DNA of 64,000 bases, from the NCBI RefSeq assembly GCF_030269665.1, contig NZ_BSTS01000001.1, forward strand, positions 62,001-126,000, given 5' to 3'. The notes beneath the pieces were generated by a model that saw only the letters and a program-made list of their open reading frames with translations, made no database searches and was not told where the DNA came from. The DNA comes from Actinomycetospora sp. NBRC 106375 (GTDB taxonomy: Bacteria > Actinomycetota > Actinomycetes > Mycobacteriales > Pseudonocardiaceae). A program made the position numbers and the translations under genes. Below are positions 61,785 to 64,000 of the stretch, piece by piece. Numbering within the stretch: position 1 is the stretch's first letter; each line of letters opens with the position of its first letter.

Positions 61785-63818
61785 TCAGACGCCGCGCAGC
61801 GGGACCCGCGGCCGGAGCACCAGGTCCATCGCCGCCGGTCCGCCGTTGACCGACACCCGGTCGGCCCGCGGGCTGAACGCGGTCGCCGCGCCGTCGCGCG
61901 GGGTCGCCACGAGGACGTAGTCGCCCGAGCGCGGCGGGCCGAGGTGGAAGGCGCCGTCGTCGCCCGTCACGGCGCGCGCAGCTTCCTGGCCGTCGTGGCC
62001 GACCAGCGTCACGACGGCGTGCAGACCGGCACCGTCGGGGGCGAGGACGTGCCCGAGCACCGTGCCCGTCGCCGCGGGTCGCTCGGCCGGCTGCTGGGCC
62101 GGCTGGGCCGGCTGGGCCGGCTCGGCCGCCGTCGTCGCGACGACCGAGTCCTCGTGCGCGTATTTCCCGCCGCGCAGCAGCGAGCCGAACGCCGCGACCA
62201 GGCAGCACACCGCGGCGAAGACGAGCGCGAAGGTCAGGCCGTCGGCGAACGGGCCGCTGATCAGCTGCGGGAAGAAGCTGCGGCCCGTGAGGTAGGCGGC
62301 CTGGTCGGGGCCGATCTGGGCGAGTACCTGCGGCCCGAGCAGCGTCTGGATCGGGTTGTAGCCCAGCAGCGCGGCGAACAGCGTGCTCACCGGCGGCAGA
62401 CCGGCGATCCCGGTGGCGACGTCGCCCGGGACGCCGTGCTGGGTCAGCCCGTTGTACAGCGAGGCCGGCAGGGTCGACGAGAGCCCGAGGATGAGCATCG
62501 AGAAGAAGATGCCGATCGAGAGCACGGTCGCCGAGTTCTGGAACGTCGAGGTCATCCCGGCGGCGGCACCGCGCTGGTCCGGCGGGACGCTGTTCATGAT
62601 CGCGGCACGGTTGGGCGAGGAGAACAGGCCCATCGCGAGGCCGTTGACCGCGAGGATCACGGCGAACCCGGCGTAGGCGAAGTCGACGGGCAGGAACTTC
62701 AGCGCCAGGAAACTGGCGGCGGCCACGACCATGCCGACCGTCGCGAAGGTCCGGGCGCCGTAGCGATCGGACAGGATGCCGGAGAGCGGCCCGGCGACGA
62801 GGAAGCCGATGGTCAGCGGGACCATGTAGATGCCGGCCCACAGCGGCGTCGACTCGTAGTCGTAGCCGTGCTGCGGCAGCCAGATCCCCTGCAGCCAGAT
62901 GATGAGGATGAACTGCAGGCCGCCGCGCCCGAGGGCGGCGAGCAGGCTCGCGACGTTGCCGGCGGTGAAGGCGCGGATCCGGAAGAGCGAGAGGTGGAAC
63001 ATCGGCTCGGGGACCCGGGTCTCGATGACGGCGAACACCGCCAGGACCACGACCCCGCCGATGATCAGCGTCAGCACCATGGGGCTGGTCCAGCCCATGA
63101 CGTGCCCGCCGTAGGGCTGGATGCCGTAGGTGATGCCCATGAGGACCGCGATGAGGCCGACGGCGAAGGTGACGTTGCCCCACCAGTCGATGCGCGCGAC
63201 GTGGCGCTCCCCCGCCTCGCGGAGCTTGAGGTAGGCCCAGATGGTGCCGAAGACGCCGATCGGCACCGACACGACGAACACGAGGTGCCAGTTCACCGGC
63301 GCCAGGACCCCGCCGATGATCAGCCCGATGAACGACCCGGCGATCGCGGCGACCGAGTTGATGCCCAGCGCGAGACCCCGCTGGTGGGTGGGGAACGCGT
63401 CGGTGAGGATCGCCGTCGAGTTGGCGAGCAGCAGCGCGCCGCCGATGCCCTGCAGCACCCGCATGGAGATCAGCCACAGCGCGCCGGCGTCGCCGTGCAT
63501 CCACGTGACGGCCAGCAGGATCGAGAAGACGGTGAAGACCGCGAACCCGAGGTTGTACATGCGGGTGCGGCCGTACATGTCCCCGACGCGGCCGAAGCTG
63601 ACCACCAGCACGGCGGTGACCACCAGGTAGCCCATGATCAGCCACAGCAGGTAGCTGATGTTGCCCGGTGCCAGCGGGCTGATGTCGATGCCCTTGAAGA
63701 TGTCCGGCAGCGCGATGAGCAGGATCGACATGTTGATCGTGACGATCAGGACGCCCAGCGTGGTGTTGGACAGCGCCACCCACTTGTAGCCGTCGCCGAC
63801 CGGCTTCTCCGCCGTCAC
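61785..63818 (-). CDS. DHA2-type MFS exporter with C-terminal carboxypeptidase-regulatory-like domain
   Basis: 677 aa from a GTG with a GGAGG site. Residues 1 to about 565 are a 14-helix MFS: TTLGVLIVTINMSILLIALP, the loop VGDMYGRTRMYNLGFAVFTV, and motif C LGINSVAAIAGSFIGLIIGG. A Pro/Gln/Ala linker (QPAQPAQPAQQPAERPAATG) then leads to a domain at about 585-670 (VLAPDGAGLHAVVTLVGHDG, AFHLGPPRSGDYVLVA) that resembles the beta-sandwich CarboxypepD_reg fold. Drug or metabolite efflux is likely. The fused domain is unusual. The AT-rich upstream gap (63819-63881) may hold its promoter. Confidence 0.85.
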   Translation of the reverse strand: MTAEKPVGDGYKWVALSNTTLGVLIVTINMSILLIALPDIFKGIDISPLAPGNISYLLWLIMGYLVVTAVLVVSFGRVGDMYGRTRMYNLGFAVFTVFSILLAVTWMHGDAGALWLISMRVLQGIGGALLLANSTAILTDAFPTHQRGLALGINSVAAIAGSFIGLIIGGVLAPVNWHLVFVVSVPIGVFGTIWAYLKLREAGERHVARIDWWGNVTFAVGLIAVLMGITYGIQPYGGHVMGWTSPMVLTLIIGGVVVLAVFAVIETRVPEPMFHLSLFRIRAFTAGNVASLLAALGRGGLQFILIIWLQGIWLPQHGYDYESTPLWAGIYMVPLTIGFLVAGPLSGILSDRYGARTFATVGMVVAAASFLALKFLPVDFAYAGFAVILAVNGLAMGLFSSPNRAAIMNSVPPDQRGAAAGMTSTFQNSATVLSIGIFFSMLILGLSSTLPASLYNGLTQHGVPGDVATGIAGLPPVSTLFAALLGYNPIQTLLGPQVLAQIGPDQAAYLTGRSFFPQLISGPFADGLTFALVFAAVCCLVAAFGSLLRGGKYAHEDSVVATTAAEPAQPAQPAQQPAERPAATGTVLGHVLAPDGAGLHAVVTLVGHDGQEAARAVTGDDGAFHLGPPRSGDYVLVATPRDGAATAFSPRADRVSVNGGPAAMDLVLRPRVPLRGV

Positions 63819-63881
63819 CGCGCCTCCCGCACCGATAGTTAGCTCGCGACAACAATATGCCCCGGGCGGCGGTGCGGCACG

Positions 63882-64000
63882 TCAGGGTGCGAGCAGGACC
63901 ACGCGTCCGGTGGTGCGGCGGGCCTGGAGCTCCGCCAACGCGTCGGGCAGCTCGTCGAACGCGTACTCGGCGCCGACGAGCGGGTCGATCGCGCGCCGGT
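63882..64000 (-). CDS. Zinc-type alcohol dehydrogenase/quinone oxidoreductase, C-terminal end
   Basis: Only the last 38 or so codons lie inside the window; the gene continues beyond 64000. The residues read IDPLVGAEYAFDELPDALAE and then TTGRVVLLAP before the stop, the standard tail of MDR-superfamily dehydrogenases in which a Leu/Phe-rich helix precedes the final RVVL strand. The reaction and cofactor cannot be judged from this piece. Confidence 0.7.
   Translation of the reverse strand, partial: RRAIDPLVGAEYAFDELPDALAELQARRTTGRVVLLAP

Overview
This 64 kb window is very GC-rich (GC-biased third codon positions, many GTG starts, GTGA/ATGA stop-start overlaps) and carries a complete Pup-proteasome locus, mycothiol ligase (mshC), PafB/PafC WYL regulators and an EccB protein. 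It therefore comes from a mycolic-acid-group or related actinomycete. A Pseudonocardiales genome is my best guess, but genus and species cannot be fixed from sequence alone. From memory of the Mycobacterium tuberculosis chromosome, the backbone is roughly collinear with the Rv2090-Rv2136c interval (5'-3' exonuclease, helY, tatC, tatA, pafC, pafB, pafA, prcA, prcB, pup, dop, arc/mpa, trmI, recB-like, hisG, hisE, metH, PAC2, mshC, SCO1664-like, DUF3090, histidine phosphatase, uppP), with lineage-specific insertions.

Layout. 1-8.4 kb: a truncated FAD enzyme, a Rv2090-like exonuclease, YjbR and DUF4333 proteins, the HelY helicase, and the Tat translocase genes tatC and tatA. 8.4-12.2 kb: accessory insertion with a 13E12/DUF222-HNH endonuclease gene, whose start codon lies in a perfect LexA (SOS) box, and a 1.7 kb IS1380-family element with a broken transposase; the IS sits exactly at the pafC stop codon. 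12.2-17.5 kb: pafC, pafB, a Ser/Thr kinase, and pafA. 17.6-20.8 kb: two tandem PAP2-phosphatase/diacylglycerol-kinase fusions on the opposite strand, the second with a degraded phosphatase motif. 20.8-28.8 kb: prcA, prcB, pup, dop, an MFS transporter, an alpha/beta hydrolase, and the proteasomal ATPase arc/mpa. 29-37 kb: trmI, a RecB-like nuclease, a broken thioesterase gene, hisG, hisE, a HAD phosphatase, metH. 37-44 kb: PAC2 protein, two MFS exporters, an orphan eccB, DUF2237, mshC. 44-48.7 kb: a VWA/AAA+ ATPase pair, and a small secreted protein paired with a sortase-like protein that lacks all three catalytic residues. 48.7-55 kb: a TetR-controlled acyl-CoA catabolic operon (two acyl-CoA dehydrogenases, SDR, acyl-CoA ligase, enoyl-CoA hydratase). 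55-64 kb: MFS, metallo-hydrolase, SCO1664-like, DUF3090, histidine phosphatase, UppP, aldo-keto reductase, DUF5703, a DHA2 exporter with an appended carboxypeptidase-regulatory-like domain, and a truncated dehydrogenase.

How it works together: Dop deamidates Pup (which ends GGQ), PafA ligates it to substrate lysines, Arc/Mpa unfolds pupylated proteins into the PrcA/PrcB core, and PafB/PafC control a DNA-damage response. The most unusual observations are the sortase-like protein without its catalytic triad, the SOS box/IS arrangement next to pafBC, the degenerate second PAP2-kinase, long intergenic hairpins around mshC, and the transporter with a fused beta-sandwich-like domain. I found no CRISPR array, tRNA, rRNA or recognisable riboswitch.
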